Source: Pseudomonas furukawaii
GTDB lineage: Bacteria > Pseudomonadota > Gammaproteobacteria > Pseudomonadales > Pseudomonadaceae
Reading direction: 5' to 3'
NCBI RefSeq assembly: GCF_002355475.1
Contig: NZ_AP014862.1
Coordinates: forward strand, 868,001-932,000
Length of the DNA stretch: 64,000 nucleotides
The position numbers were made by a program, and so were the translations under genes. Position 1 is the stretch's first letter. The number at the start of each line of letters is the position of its first letter. This document shows, one piece after another, positions 1-8,998 of this stretch. The notes below the pieces were generated by a model, which saw nothing but the letters and a program-made list of their open reading frames with translations, searched no databases and was not told where the DNA came from.

Positions 1-117
1 GCTGATCCAGGCCTTGCAGCAGCCGCAGTTGGGGTCGCGGTAGACGTCCATGGTGACGGGCTCGGCGGCCTGGGCGAGGCCGGCGAGCAGGGTGGTGAGC
101 AGTAGCAGGGAACGCAT
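1..117 (-). CDS. DUF411 family metal-binding protein, N-terminal part only
   Basis: The first 39 codons of a gene that runs off the left edge of the window. The ATG at 117 is preceded (reading the minus strand) by a purine-rich GGAGATC-type ribosome binding site. Residues 1-18 form a short hydrophobic Sec signal peptide ending in AQA. They are followed by a strand reading VTMDVYRDPNCGCCKAWI. The C-x-C-C motif directly after a beta strand is the signature of DUF411 proteins, small periplasmic proteins often found near copper resistance genes. Metal binding is inferred from the family, not shown here. No neighbour in view supports a copper island. Confidence 0.75.
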   Translation of the reverse strand, partial: MRSLLLLTTLLAGLAQAAEPVTMDVYRDPNCGCCKAWIS

Positions 118-256
118 GGGGGATCTCCTTTCGGCCGGGCCGGCCGGAAAAGCGGCAGGATAACGCCGCCTCCCGCAGGGCCCAAGCGTTGCGCTGTTTC
201 AGACTGTTCCCGGTCCACCTATGCTTTCAGGCGGCGTCCGCTTCCGAGGTGTACCC

Positions 257-643
257 ATGCTCTTCACCCGCATCCTGCTGGGCCTGCAGGCCCTGATCCT
301 GGCCCTGTTCGGCCTGGCCTACTTCATCCGTCCGGAGCAGATGGCGAGCCTCAGTGGGATGCTGCTGATGGACCCGGCCGCGGTCACCGACGTGCGCGCC
401 TACTACGGCTGCCTGCAACTGGGGATCGCCGCCTTCCTGGTGCTGGCGCAACTGCGCCTGCACCTGGCCCGCGCGGCCCTGGACCTGCTGGTGCTGGTCT
501 ACATCGCCCTGGCCCTGGGGCGGGTCAGCGGGCTCTGGCTGGACGGCAGCCTGGGGCAGACCTTCAACCTCTACGCGCTGCTGTTCGAGGTGGTGTCCGC
601 CGGGTTGGCCTTTGCCGCCCTGCGCAAGCTGGACGGCGGCTAG
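257..643 (+). CDS. DUF4345-like four-helix membrane protein
   Basis: A 128-residue, very hydrophobic protein with about four membrane segments (roughly residues 3-22, 47-66, 68-90 and 103-123). The ATG at 257 is chosen over an in-frame ATG at 221 because GAGG at 246-249 lies seven bases upstream, and the protein then begins directly with a membrane helix (MLFTRILLGLQAL). Size, helix count and the N-terminal FxRPxxM pattern resemble DUF4345 inner-membrane proteins. No function is known for that family. It stands alone, with the REP cluster immediately downstream. Confidence 0.65.
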   Translation: MLFTRILLGLQALILALFGLAYFIRPEQMASLSGMLLMDPAAVTDVRAYYGCLQLGIAAFLVLAQLRLHLARAALDLLVLVYIALALGRVSGLWLDGSLGQTFNLYALLFEVVSAGLAFAALRKLDGG

Positions 644-654
644 CCCCTGGCGAA

Positions 655-772
655 CTCGCTGCCATTCGCCGGCGAGGGCGGGCCTTGCGTAGGAGCGAGC
701 TTGCTCGCGAAGGGGACCGTGCGATTCGCCGGCGAGCCGGCTCCTACGAGAGCGGGCTTGCCCGCGAAGAGC
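655..772. repeat. REP palindrome cluster
   Basis: Between a membrane protein gene and the end of trmA lie several copies of the Pseudomonas repetitive extragenic palindrome. One copy with core GTAGGAGCGAGCTTGCTCGC starts at 689. An inverted copy runs through 721-747 (ending GCCGGCTCCTAC). A third, AGCGGGCTTGCCCGCGAAG, lies at about 750-770, and a partial ATTCGCCGGCGAG copy sits near 664. Inverted neighbouring copies are the arrangement called REPIN. The same core recurs at 27819-27877. Confidence 0.8.
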
Positions 773-794
773 CGGGGCAGCCCGGGGACGGGCG

Positions 795-1889
795 TCAGCG
801 CCGCTCCAGCAGCACGCCCGCTTCCATGTGGTGGGTGTAGGGGAACTGGTCGAACAGGGCGCAGCGGCTGATGCGGTGGGTGTCGTTCAGTTGCTGGATG
901 TTCGCCGCCAGGGTCTCCGGGTTGCAGGAGATGTAGAGGATGCGGTCGAAGCGCCGGGTCAGCTCGCAGGTGTCCGGGTCCATGCCGGCGCGGGGCGGGT
1001 CGACGAACACGGTGCCGAAGTCGTAGCTGGCCAGGTCCACCTCGGCGAGGCGGCGGAAGGGCCGCACGCCGTTCAGCGCCTCGGTCAGTTCCTCGGCGGA
1101 GAGGCGCACCAGGGTCACGTTGTCCACGCCGTTGTCGGCGAGGTTGGCCAGGGCGGCGTTGACCGAGGTCTTGCTGATCTCTGTGGCCAGCACCTTGCGG
1201 ACGCGGGTGGCCAGCGGCAGGGTGAAGTTGCCGTTGCCGCAATACAGCTCGAGCAGGTCGTCGTTCCGCTCCCCCAGGGCCTCGAAGGCCCAGGCCAGCA
1301 TCTTCTGGCAGACCTCGCCGTTGGGCTGGGTGAAGGCGCCTTCCGGCTGGCGATAGCGGAAGCTGCGGCCGGCGACGGTCAGCACCTCTTCCACATGGTC
1401 GCGGCCGATGACGATGCGCTTGCCCCGGGAGCGGCCCACCAGGCTCACGCCCAGGTCGGCGGCGAGCTTCTCGGCCTCCGCCTGCCAGGCTTCGTCCAGC
1501 GGGCGGTGGTAGCAGAGGGTGATCAGCGCGTCGCCGGAGAGCGTGGTGAGGAACTCCACCTGGAACAGCTTGAAGGACAGCACCTGGCTCGCCTGCCAGC
1601 CGGCTTTAAGGCGCGGCATCAGTTCGTTGATGCGGCGGCTGGCGATGGGGAAGTCCTCGATCAGCACCGGGGTGAACTTGTCGCCGGCCTCGAACATCGC
1701 ATAGTGGCGCTGCTCGCCGCCGGTCTCGCGCCAGAGGCGGAATTCGGTGCGCAGGCGGTAGTGCTCGCGGGGGGAGTCGAAGACCGTCGGCTCCGGGGCG
1801 TCGAAGGGGGCCAGGAGCGCCCGGAGGCGCTCGGTCTTGTCGGCGAGCTGGGCGTCGTAGGTGGTCGGATCGAACTGCGGTCGGCTCAT
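795..1889 (-). CDS. trmA: tRNA (uracil-5-)-methyltransferase TrmA
   Basis: A 364-residue SAM-dependent enzyme that makes 5-methyluridine at position 54 of the T-loop of tRNAs. The N-terminal half is the RNA-binding part. The C-terminal half carries a Rossmann methyltransferase motif ([16 protein letters not shown]) and the (F/V)DPPR motif. The catalytic cysteine lies in ISCNPETL (about Cys322). Length matches the family (about 360-366). Its ATG overlaps the stop of the upstream permease by one base (TGATG), so the two are probably translationally coupled. Unlike RlmD/RumA it lacks an N-terminal TRAM domain and a 4Fe-4S cysteine cluster. Confidence 0.97.
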   Translation of the reverse strand: MSRPQFDPTTYDAQLADKTERLRALLAPFDAPEPTVFDSPREHYRLRTEFRLWRETGGEQRHYAMFEAGDKFTPVLIEDFPIASRRINELMPRLKAGWQASQVLSFKLFQVEFLTTLSGDALITLCYHRPLDEAWQAEAEKLAADLGVSLVGRSRGKRIVIGRDHVEEVLTVAGRSFRYRQPEGAFTQPNGEVCQKMLAWAFEALGERNDDLLELYCGNGNFTLPLATRVRKVLATEISKTSVNAALANLADNGVDNVTLVRLSAEELTEALNGVRPFRRLAEVDLASYDFGTVFVDPPRAGMDPDTCELTRRFDRILYISCNPETLAANIQQLNDTHRISRCALFDQFPYTHHMEAGVLLERR

Positions 1890-3181
1890 CAGTGGAAGAA
1901 CCCCATCTTGATGACGAAGAGCACCGCGAGGATCACCAGCGCCGGGCTCAGCTCCTTGTAGCGGCCGGCGAGGGTCTTGATGGCGGCCCAGGCGATGAAG
2001 CCGAAGGCGATGCCGTCGGCGATGGAGTAGGTGAAGGGCATCGCCAGGGTGGTGATCAGCACGGGGGCGGCGGTGGTCAGGTCGTTCCAGTCTATTTCAG
2101 CCAGGCCGGAGGCCATCAGCACGGCGACGAAGAACAGCGCCGGGGCGGTGGCGAAGGCCGGCACGCTGCCGGCCAGCGGGGAGAGGAACAGGGCCAGCAG
2201 GAAGAGCGCGGCCACGGTCAGGGCGGTGAGGCCGGTGCGGCCACCGGCGCTGACGCCGGCGGCGGACTCGATGTAGCTGGTGGTGGTGGAGGTGCCCAGC
2301 AGGGAACCGCCCATGGCGGCGGTGGAGTCGGCGATCAGCGCACGGCCCATCTTCGGCATGTAGCCATCGGCGCGCATCAGGCCGGCCTTCTTGGCCACCG
2401 CGATGAGGGTGCCGGAGTTGTCGAACAGGTCGACGAAGAGGAAGGCGAAGATCACGCTCACCAGGCCGATTTCCAGCGCGCCCTTGATGTCCAGCTGGAG
2501 GAAGGTGGGCGCCAGGGATGGCGGCATGGAAACGATCCCGCCGAACTGGGAGACGCCCAGGGCGATGCCGAGGATGGTCACCGCGAGGATGCCGATCAGC
2601 ACCGCGCCGGTCACCTTGCGGGCCTCCAGGGCGACGATGAGGAAGAAGCCGAGCACGGCGAGGATGGGCTCGGGACGGGTCAGGTCGCCGACGGTGAGCA
2701 TGGTCACCGGGTGCGCCGCGACGATGCCGGCCTTCTGCAGGGCGATCAGGCCGAGGAACAGGCCGATGCCGGCGGCGATGGCCGAGCGCAGCTCCAGCGG
2801 GATGCTGTTGATGATCCATTCGCGGATCTTGAACACCGACAGCACGAAGAACATGCAGGCCGAGAGGAACACCGCGCCCAGGGCCACCTGCCAGGTGTGG
2901 CCCATCTGCAGCACCACGGTGTAGGTGAAGAAGGCGTTCAGGCCCATGCCGGGGGCGAGGGCGATGGGGTAGTTGGCGATCAGCGCCATGGTGGCCGAGC
3001 CGATGGCGGCGGCCAGGCAGGTGGCGACGAAGATGGCGCCCTTGTCCATGCCGGTTTCACCGAGGATGGCCGGGTTGACGAAGAGGATGTAGGCCATCGT
3101 CAGGAAGGTCGTCAGACCCGCCAGTAGCTCGGTGCGCACGTTGGTGTCGTGCGCCTTGAGTTGGAACAGCTTTTCCAGCAT
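1889..3181 (-). CDS. NCS2 family purine/xanthine permease
   Basis: A 430-residue polytopic inner-membrane transporter with about 12-14 helices. It belongs to the AdeP/GhxP branch of the NCS2 (nucleobase cation symporter 2) family. N-terminal [17 protein letters not shown] and the NPAIL and [11 protein letters not shown] segments are typical of adenine or guanine/hypoxanthine permeases. The ATG at 3181 is chosen over an in-frame start at 3256: it has a GGAG site and places the protein start as in relatives (MLEKLFQLK). The stop TGA overlaps the trmA ATG. The pairing of purine uptake with trmA looks conserved in Pseudomonas (from memory, PA4719-PA4720). The exact substrate cannot be told from sequence. 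Confidence 0.9.
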   Translation of the reverse strand: MLEKLFQLKAHDTNVRTELLAGLTTFLTMAYILFVNPAILGETGMDKGAIFVATCLAAAIGSATMALIANYPIALAPGMGLNAFFTYTVVLQMGHTWQVALGAVFLSACMFFVLSVFKIREWIINSIPLELRSAIAAGIGLFLGLIALQKAGIVAAHPVTMLTVGDLTRPEPILAVLGFFLIVALEARKVTGAVLIGILAVTILGIALGVSQFGGIVSMPPSLAPTFLQLDIKGALEIGLVSVIFAFLFVDLFDNSGTLIAVAKKAGLMRADGYMPKMGRALIADSTAAMGGSLLGTSTTTSYIESAAGVSAGGRTGLTALTVAALFLLALFLSPLAGSVPAFATAPALFFVAVLMASGLAEIDWNDLTTAAPVLITTLAMPFTYSIADGIAFGFIAWAAIKTLAGRYKELSPALVILAVLFVIKMGFFH

Positions 3182-3380
3182 GTGAAGGCTCCCCGTGACG
3201 CACGGCGTCGTTGTCATGTCAGCTGGCCGAAAGCAAAGCACAAATGCACGGCGCACGCGGGCGCCATGGCGTTTTCTCTGCCAGTCTGAAAAAAGGCGCG
3301 CATCATACCAGTTCGCTTTTCGGCGGTGAATTTATGACCGGGCGGACAACTTAGGTTCCAGGACCATGAGGAAGGACAGC

Positions 3381-3947
3381 ATGCATACCCCACCCCAACT
3401 CCATGCCCTGCTGGCGGTCGCCGAGGGCGTCGAAGACCTGGAAACCGTGACCCTGCTCGATGTGTTGCGCCGGGCCGAGGTGAATACCGTCGTGGCCAGC
3501 ATCGAGAACCGGCGGATGATCACCCTGGCACGGGGTACCCGCCTCACGGCCGACGCCATGCTGCTGGATGTGCTGGCCCAGGATTTCGACCTGATCGTCC
3601 TGCCCGGCGGCATGCCCGGCGCCCAGCGCCTGGGGCAGCACGAGCCCCTGGGCGAGATGCTGCGGGACCACGCCCGGGCGGGCCGGCTGTTCGCCGCCAT
3701 CTGCGCCGCGCCGGCCATGGCCCTGCAGCCCTTCGGCCTGCTGCGCCAGCGGCGCATGACCTGCTACCCGGCCTTCAGCGATCGCTTGTCCGGCTGCACC
3801 TTCGTCGACCAGCCGGTGGTCGTGGACGGCAACTGCGTCACCGCCCAGGGCCCCGGCAATGCCCTGGCCTTCGCCCTGACCCTGGTGGAAAAGCTGTGCG
3901 GCAAGGCCAGGCGCAATGAAGTCGCCCGGGCGATGCTGGTGGAGTGA
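3381..3947 (+). CDS. DJ-1/PfpI family protein (YajL-like)
   Basis: A 188-residue single-domain protein of the DJ-1/ThiJ/PfpI superfamily. The nucleophile elbow AAICAAP carries the conserved cysteine. A glutamate near the N-terminus (AEGVEDLET) fits the E-C pair of DJ-1, and DLIVLPGGMPGA is the usual turn before the elbow. The ATG at 3381 is preferred to one at 3366 because the earlier in-frame codons are themselves the ribosome binding site (GAGGAAGGA), and the mature start then aligns with DJ-1 proteins. Family members act as glyoxalase/deglycase-like or oxidative-stress chaperone proteins. Which applies here is not determinable. It stands as a single gene. Confidence 0.9.
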   Translation: MHTPPQLHALLAVAEGVEDLETVTLLDVLRRAEVNTVVASIENRRMITLARGTRLTADAMLLDVLAQDFDLIVLPGGMPGAQRLGQHEPLGEMLRDHARAGRLFAAICAAPAMALQPFGLLRQRRMTCYPAFSDRLSGCTFVDQPVVVDGNCVTAQGPGNALAFALTLVEKLCGKARRNEVARAMLVE

Positions 3948-4087
3948 GGGGCCGGTGATCCAGGGCTGTTGGGGTGGGCCCGGCAAGGTTGAACGTGACG
4001 GGCACCGAGCTTCCGCCCGCCTCCCCCCGCCCTCTCCCGGGGGGAGCCCGTAGCCCGGATTTCCCAGCCTGCTCCTCGCGAAGGGCC

Positions 4088-5296
4088 TCAGTGCAATCGG
4101 TCGCGCCTGGCCAGGGTCGGGAACAGCTTTATCCACAGCCCGGTCACCAGCAGGGTGCCGACGCCGCCCATCACCACCGCCGGCACGGTGCCGAACCAGG
4201 CGGCGGTGACGCCGGACTCGAACTCGCCCAACTGGTTGGAGGCGCCGATGAACAGCCCGTTCACCGCGCTGACCCGGCCGCGCATCTCGTCCGGGGTGTG
4301 CAACTGCACGAAGGCGCCACGGATGACCATGCTGATCATGTCCGCCGCGCCCAGCACGGCCAGCACCGCCAGGGAGAACCAGAAGGAGGTGGACAGGCCG
4401 AAGGCGATGGTCGCCACGCCGAACACCCCGACGGCGGTGAACATGATGCGGCCGACATTGCGCTCGATGGGGAAGCGCGCCAGCCAGAAGGACATCAGCA
4501 GCGCACCGACCGCCGGTGCCGAGCGCAGCAGGCCGAGGCCCCAGGGCCCGGTGAGCAGGATGTCCTTGGCGAAGACCGGGAGCAGGGCGGTGGCGCCCCC
4601 CAGCAGCACGGCGAACAGGTCCAGGGAGATGGCGCCGAGGATATCCGGGCGGCTGCGGATGAAGCGGATGCCCGCCAGCAGGGAGTCGAGGCTGGCGCGC
4701 TGCCCCTGGCTGCGTTGCTGGTTGCTGGACAGGCTCAGCATCAGTACGCAGGCGAGGACATAGAGGATCAGGGTCGGCCCGTAGACCCAGGTGCTGCCGA
4801 AGGCGTAGAGCAGGCCACCGAGGGCCGGCGCGACGATGGTGGCGGCCTGCATGGCGGAGGCGGAGGCGGCCACGGCGCGGGGGAACAGCGCCGGCGGAAC
4901 GATGTTCGGCAGCAGCGCCTGGGTCGCCGGCATCTCGAAGGCGCGGGCGGCGCCGAAGAGGAAGGCCATGGCGAAGATCAGTTCGCGGCTCGCCGAGCCG
5001 GTGGCGGCGGCGTAGACCAGCACGCCCGCCACCAGGGCCTGAAGCACCTGGCAGGTGGCGGCGACCCGGCGCCGGTCGAAGCGGTCGGCCACATGGCCGG
5101 TGTGGAGCATGAAGAGGACCCGGGGCAGGAATTCCACCAGGCCCACCAGGCCCAGGTCGAGGACGTTCCCGGTCAGTTCGTAGATGTGCCAGCCGATGGC
5201 GACGGTGATCATCTGGAAGCCGCTGGCGGTGCAGACCCGGGCCAGCCAGAAGGCCAGGAAGGGGCGGTGGTGGCGTAGGAGGATGTCCGTGGACAT
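4088..5296 (-). CDS. MFS transporter, EntS/MFS_3-like
   Basis: A 402-residue major facilitator with 12 predicted membrane helices. The family signature after helix 2 reads GHVADRFDRRRV (loop 2-3). The N-terminus (FLAFWLARVCTASGFQM) and ALLPNIVP segment resemble the EntS-type subfamily, which includes enterobactin exporters and many uncharacterised drug or siderophore exporters. There is no siderophore gene nearby, so the substrate is open. A perfect 8-bp inverted repeat lies just upstream of its start (5310-5335). It is divergent from the molybdenum hydroxylase operon. Confidence 0.85.
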   Translation of the reverse strand: MSTDILLRHHRPFLAFWLARVCTASGFQMITVAIGWHIYELTGNVLDLGLVGLVEFLPRVLFMLHTGHVADRFDRRRVAATCQVLQALVAGVLVYAAATGSASRELIFAMAFLFGAARAFEMPATQALLPNIVPPALFPRAVAASASAMQAATIVAPALGGLLYAFGSTWVYGPTLILYVLACVLMLSLSSNQQRSQGQRASLDSLLAGIRFIRSRPDILGAISLDLFAVLLGGATALLPVFAKDILLTGPWGLGLLRSAPAVGALLMSFWLARFPIERNVGRIMFTAVGVFGVATIAFGLSTSFWFSLAVLAVLGAADMISMVIRGAFVQLHTPDEMRGRVSAVNGLFIGASNQLGEFESGVTAAWFGTVPAVVMGGVGTLLVTGLWIKLFPTLARRDRLH

Positions 5297-5635
5297 GGAA
5301 GAAACTGCTTAGGCTGCTATCGATGCGGCAGCCTAGCATGCCCGCCGAAATATTCGGTTGCATCTGGCGAACAGAGCGTTCGATCAGCGGCTGTAGTGCT
5401 GATGCCGACGGCTATATCTGCGGTGTCAGTAGGAAGTTTCCGATAAGCGATGCAGGGAAACTGACTTTCAAGTCAATTTCTTCTTGTGTGTCGCCTGCCT
5501 TTCATTAAAATCTGACCTCCTAGTTAGCTTCTTCCCTCCACTACGCTTGTAGCGGTCCCTGTCGAACAGCGGGGCCGGGAATCCTTCGCGACCATGAAAT
5601 GGGGCCCGAACTCCCCGGGCCTTAGAGGAACGGGC
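5297..5635. promoter_or_regulatory. Divergent intergenic region between MFS gene and Mo-hydroxylase operon
   Basis: This gap of about 340 bases is richer in A+T than the flanking genes and must hold both divergent promoters. Seen in it: an 8-bp inverted repeat (TAGGCTGC at 5310-5317, GCAGCCTA at 5328-5335) next to the MFS start; a sigma70-like pair toward the operon (TTGTGT at 5484-5489, 16 bases, TAAAAT at 5506-5511); and an AGAGGAA ribosome binding site at 5623-5629. A 61-codon reading frame at 5323-5508 has no ribosome binding site or recognisable similarity and is not called. No regulator gene is adjacent. Confidence 0.45.
5310..5335. repeat. Inverted repeat upstream of MFS gene, possible operator
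   Basis: Perfect 8-bp arms TAGGCTGC and GCAGCCTA separated by 10 bases. It begins 14 bases upstream of the MFS transporter ATG (minus strand), where it would sit in the promoter or 5' untranslated region. An operator for a TetR-type repressor or an RNA hairpin are both possible. Confidence 0.4.
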
Positions 5636-8464
5636 ATGTCCACTCCTGAACTATCCCGCCGCGCCTTCCTGCAAGGCAGCGTCGTCGCCGGCATCGGCAT
5701 CACCCTCGCGCCCCTGGGCAGCAAGGCATTCGCCGCGCTCTTCGAAGAGCAGGTCACCCGCACCCCCGAGCCCTGGTACACCCCCGGCGGCCAGGCGCGC
5801 GGGCGGATCGACGGAGTCAGCAAGGTCTGCGGCGGCAAGGTCTTCGCCCGTGACATCCGCGCCAAGGACATGCCCGGCTGGCCGCAGCAGCAAGGTCATG
5901 CGCTCTTGCTCAAGGCAACCCGCGCCGACCACCTCTACGTCGGCCTCGACCTGTCGATGCTGGGCGACGAGCTCAAGCCCGACCGCCTGGTGACCGCCGA
6001 GGACCTGGCCCGCGACGGCATCGCCTTCCCCGAAGGCCACAGCCCCGATCCCTTCCTGCCGGAAGGCCAGGTGCCGATGTTCATCGGCCACCCGGTGGCG
6101 CTGCTGATCTGGAAGGACTTCGACCGCTTCCGCCGGGCGAAGAACCTCCTCAAGTTCAATGAAAAGGTGGTGCGCTACGGCGCCAGGGCCGAGCTGTACC
6201 AGCGCGATCCCTACGGCAGCTTCCGCTTCGTCCGCGTGGGCGGCGCCACGCCCTTCGAGCCGGACACCTTCTCCAGCCTGAAGGACAGCATGCTCTTCCC
6301 GCTGATCCGCGAGCGGAAACCCGCCTGGGGCGCGGGCAACCCGGCCGGCGACCTCACCGCCCAGGGGCTCTACCACGCCGAGCAGATGCAGGCGGCGCTG
6401 GCCAGCCCGCCCGAGGGCTGGATGGTCTTCGACGAGCGCTACCGGACCCAGTCCATCGAGCCGGCGGCCCTCGAGGCCGACAACGGCAACGGCTGGTACG
6501 ACCCGGCCAGCGGCACCCTGCACTTCGTGGTGGCCACCCAGTGCCCCTTCGAGGTGGCCGAGCAGACCGCGCACATGCTGGCGCCGTCGCGCTTCAAGGT
6601 GCGCACGCTGAACCTGCACCCGGGCTACACCGTCGGCTACGGCTCCAAGGACAACAATATCTTCGTCTTCTATGCGGCCCTGGCCGCGATGTACGGCGAC
6701 GGCGTGCCGGTGCGCCTGGCCAACGACCGCTACGAGCAGTTCCAGAGCGGCATCAAGCGCCACCCCTTCGACATGCACTACCAGCTGGCGGTGAAGAAGG
6801 ACGACCTGTCGTTCCAGATCTTCCGCGCGCACATGGACGTCGACGGCGGCGGCCGCATCAACTACAGCCCCTCGGTGGCGGCGGTGGGGGCCACCGCGGC
6901 CCAGTCCATCTACTACCTGCCCAGGAGCGACCTGGCCGCCACCGCCTACCACTCCCGGGGCGTCGAGGCCGGTTCCATGCGCGGCTACGGCACCCTGCAG
7001 ACCATGGCGGCCACCGAGATGATGGTGGACGAGGTGGCCCAGCGCCTGGGCGTCGACGCCATCGAGCTGCGCCGCCGGAACGTCTTCAAGTCCGGCATGA
7101 AGAACACCCAGGGCGCGATTCCGGCCGGCGCCCTGCGCCTCGACGAGATCCTCGACAAGGCCGCCCAGCACGAGATCTGGAAGAACCGCGACGCCCGCAA
7201 GCGCGAGGAGGAGGCCAAGGACCCGGACCACTGGTACGGCGTCGGCTTCGCCATCTGCCAGAAGGACTTCGGCACCGGCTCCGAGGCGCCCATGGCCAGC
7301 CTGGAGTTCACCGCCGAAGGGCGCATCAGCCTGCGCCAGATCGCCATCGACATGGGCACCGGCATGGCCACCTCCCAGGCGCTGCTGGTGGCGGATTACC
7401 TGGGGCGTCCGGCCGACGACATCCGCACCGGCGTCACCGAGTGGGCGGAGCTGGGCCTGACCACCAGCGGCAACCCCTACCTCATCAGCCAGGACGAGCA
7501 GGACGCCGCCCTGAAGAACCCGCGCTGGGTCGGCAAGCTCGCCTCGCCGTCCTCGGCCACCAACTCCTCCTACTACACCGGCCACGGCACCCGCGAGGCC
7601 GCGCGCGTCCTCTTCAACCACGGCCTGTGGCCGGCGGCCCTGGCCATCTGGGGCCGGGGAGAATACGGCGGCATGGCCAACCCCTACGTGGTGCGCCGCG
7701 AGGACGCCCACTGGGTGGAGGGCAAGCTCACCGCCAACGGCCTGCCGCCTATCCCCTTCGAGCTGCTGGCGCACAAGGCCCACGAACTGGGCCTGGTCAC
7801 CGGCGTCAGCGTCCACGGCTTCAACCGCTGGGCCTGGGCCGAGGCGGAGTTCGAGATCAATGGCAACCGCGACACCCTGCCCCTGGATGCGCTGGCGGTG
7901 AAGTACGGCGCCGGCGCCCCCCGGGAGAAGCAGGCGCTGATGAGCCACCACGGCTTCCACCTGCTGGACCGCACCCGCGTGAAGTACCCGCCGACCCAGC
8001 TGAACAACGCCATGGTCACCTACTACAGCCCGGTCGCCACCCTGGTGGAACTGAAGGTGAACAAGGGCAGCTTCGAGGCGCGGGTGATCAACCATCACTC
8101 CTGGCTGGAGTGCGGCCGGGTGATAGTGCCCGAGCTGGTGCTCGGCCAGCTGGAAGGCGGCATCGCCATGGGCATCGGCCATGCGTTGACCGAGGAGATG
8201 CCCCTGTACGAAGGCGGGCCGGGCGACGGCACCTGGAACTTCAACCGCTACGTGCTGCCTCGCGCCAAGGACTGCGCCGTCTGGAACCAGAGCGCCGAGA
8301 TCCTGCCGCCGCTGTCCCCCAGCGATCCGGCCAAGGGCATCGCCGAGGTGGTGATGATCCCCGTGGTCGGCGCCATCGCCAACGCCCTGGCCCACGCCAC
8401 CGGCAAGCGCCTGCGTGACCTTCCTCTGACCCCGGCCCGCATCAAGGAGGCCCTCCATGGCTAA
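5636..8464 (+). CDS. Tat-exported molybdenum hydroxylase, large (Mo-binding) subunit
   Basis: A 942-residue catalytic subunit of the xanthine oxidase family. Residues 6-33 are a twin-arginine signal (SRRAFLQ followed by a hydrophobic stretch and AFA), so the enzyme folds with cofactor in the cytoplasm and is exported to the periplasm. A hammerhead domain occupies roughly residues 45-190. The molybdopterin-binding domain follows, with GSMRGYGTLQ corresponding to the family FRG motif. The C-terminal KGIAEV motif supplies the presumed catalytic glutamate (about Glu904). It is longer than usual single large subunits (about 730-780), with extra sequence around 210-310 and 600-760. The ATG at 5636 has AGAGGAA upstream. 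It is first in a five-gene operon with its 2Fe-2S and cytochrome subunits. The likely reaction is hydroxylation of an aldehyde or N-heterocycle; the substrate is unknown. Confidence 0.9.
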   Translation: MSTPELSRRAFLQGSVVAGIGITLAPLGSKAFAALFEEQVTRTPEPWYTPGGQARGRIDGVSKVCGGKVFARDIRAKDMPGWPQQQGHALLLKATRADHLYVGLDLSMLGDELKPDRLVTAEDLARDGIAFPEGHSPDPFLPEGQVPMFIGHPVALLIWKDFDRFRRAKNLLKFNEKVVRYGARAELYQRDPYGSFRFVRVGGATPFEPDTFSSLKDSMLFPLIRERKPAWGAGNPAGDLTAQGLYHAEQMQAALASPPEGWMVFDERYRTQSIEPAALEADNGNGWYDPASGTLHFVVATQCPFEVAEQTAHMLAPSRFKVRTLNLHPGYTVGYGSKDNNIFVFYAALAAMYGDGVPVRLANDRYEQFQSGIKRHPFDMHYQLAVKKDDLSFQIFRAHMDVDGGGRINYSPSVAAVGATAAQSIYYLPRSDLAATAYHSRGVEAGSMRGYGTLQTMAATEMMVDEVAQRLGVDAIELRRRNVFKSGMKNTQGAIPAGALRLDEILDKAAQHEIWKNRDARKREEEAKDPDHWYGVGFAICQKDFGTGSEAPMASLEFTAEGRISLRQIAIDMGTGMATSQALLVADYLGRPADDIRTGVTEWAELGLTTSGNPYLISQDEQDAALKNPRWVGKLASPSSATNSSYYTGHGTREAARVLFNHGLWPAALAIWGRGEYGGMANPYVVRREDAHWVEGKLTANGLPPIPFELLAHKAHELGLVTGVSVHGFNRWAWAEAEFEINGNRDTLPLDALAVKYGAGAPREKQALMSHHGFHLLDRTRVKYPPTQLNNAMVTYYSPVATLVELKVNKGSFEARVINHHSWLECGRVIVPELVLGQLEGGIAMGIGHALTEEMPLYEGGPGDGTWNFNRYVLPRAKDCAVWNQSAEILPPLSPSDPAKGIAEVVMIPVVGAIANALAHATGKRLRDLPLTPARIKEALHG

Positions 8465-8996
8465 GCGCGCCCTCAGCATGACCCTCAACGGCCAGGCGGT
8501 CGGTCCCTTCACGGTGGACGACGACCTGATGATGATCGACTTCCTTCACGAGCACCTGAACCTCACCGGTTCGCGCCTGGGCTGCGGCCAGGGCGTGTGC
8601 CACGCCTGCGTGGCCATCCTCGACAAGCCGGACGGCACCAGCGAGGAGATCCGCACCTGCATCACCGGCGCGCACTTCTTCGACGGCAAGAAGGTCCGCA
8701 CCATCGAAGGCCACGCCCAGCGCAACGACAAGGGCGAGGTCAGCGAGCTGAACCCCATCCAGCAGAAGTTCGTCGACCACTTCGCCTTCCAGTGCAGCTA
8801 CTGCACCCCCGGCTACGTCAATGCCGCCACGGTGCTGGTGGAGAAGCTCCAGCGCCAGCCGGTCAAGCGCAGCGAGCTGGAAGGGGAGATCGAGAACGCC
8901 CTGGGCAAGCACATCTGCCGCTGCACCGGCTATGTGCGCTACTACAAGGCCGCCCGCGACGTGGTCGAAGGCCTCGGCCTGGTCAGGGAGGGTTGA
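8457..8996 (+). CDS. Molybdenum hydroxylase small subunit, two [2Fe-2S] clusters
   Basis: A 179-residue iron-sulfur subunit. The N-terminal plant-ferredoxin-like domain has Cys43, Cys48, Cys51 and Cys68. The C-terminal four-helix domain has CSYC (Cys113, Cys116) and CRC (Cys154, Cys156). This is the full ligand set of the family. It passes electrons from the Mo centre to the cytochrome subunit. It has no signal peptide, so it is expected to be co-exported with the Tat-tagged large subunit. The ATG overlaps the large-subunit stop by eight bases and has a perfect AAGGAGG at 8444-8450. A linker of about 35 residues between the two domains (71-105) is longer than in xanthine dehydrogenases. Confidence 0.95.
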   Translation: MAKRALSMTLNGQAVGPFTVDDDLMMIDFLHEHLNLTGSRLGCGQGVCHACVAILDKPDGTSEEIRTCITGAHFFDGKKVRTIEGHAQRNDKGEVSELNPIQQKFVDHFAFQCSYCTPGYVNAATVLVEKLQRQPVKRSELEGEIENALGKHICRCTGYVRYYKAARDVVEGLGLVREG

Positions 8997-8998
8997 GG

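Noticed and set aside
4129-4137. DnaA 9-mer TTATCCACA inside the MFS gene
   Set aside because: It encodes conserved residues (the stretch LWIKLF on the minus strand) within a coding region, so it is likely incidental. It is not counted as a regulatory feature.
5323-5508. A 61-codon frame in the gap before the molybdenum hydroxylase operon
   Set aside because: No ribosome binding site, no recognisable similarity, and it overlaps the inverted repeat next to the MFS gene. Better explained as promoter region.
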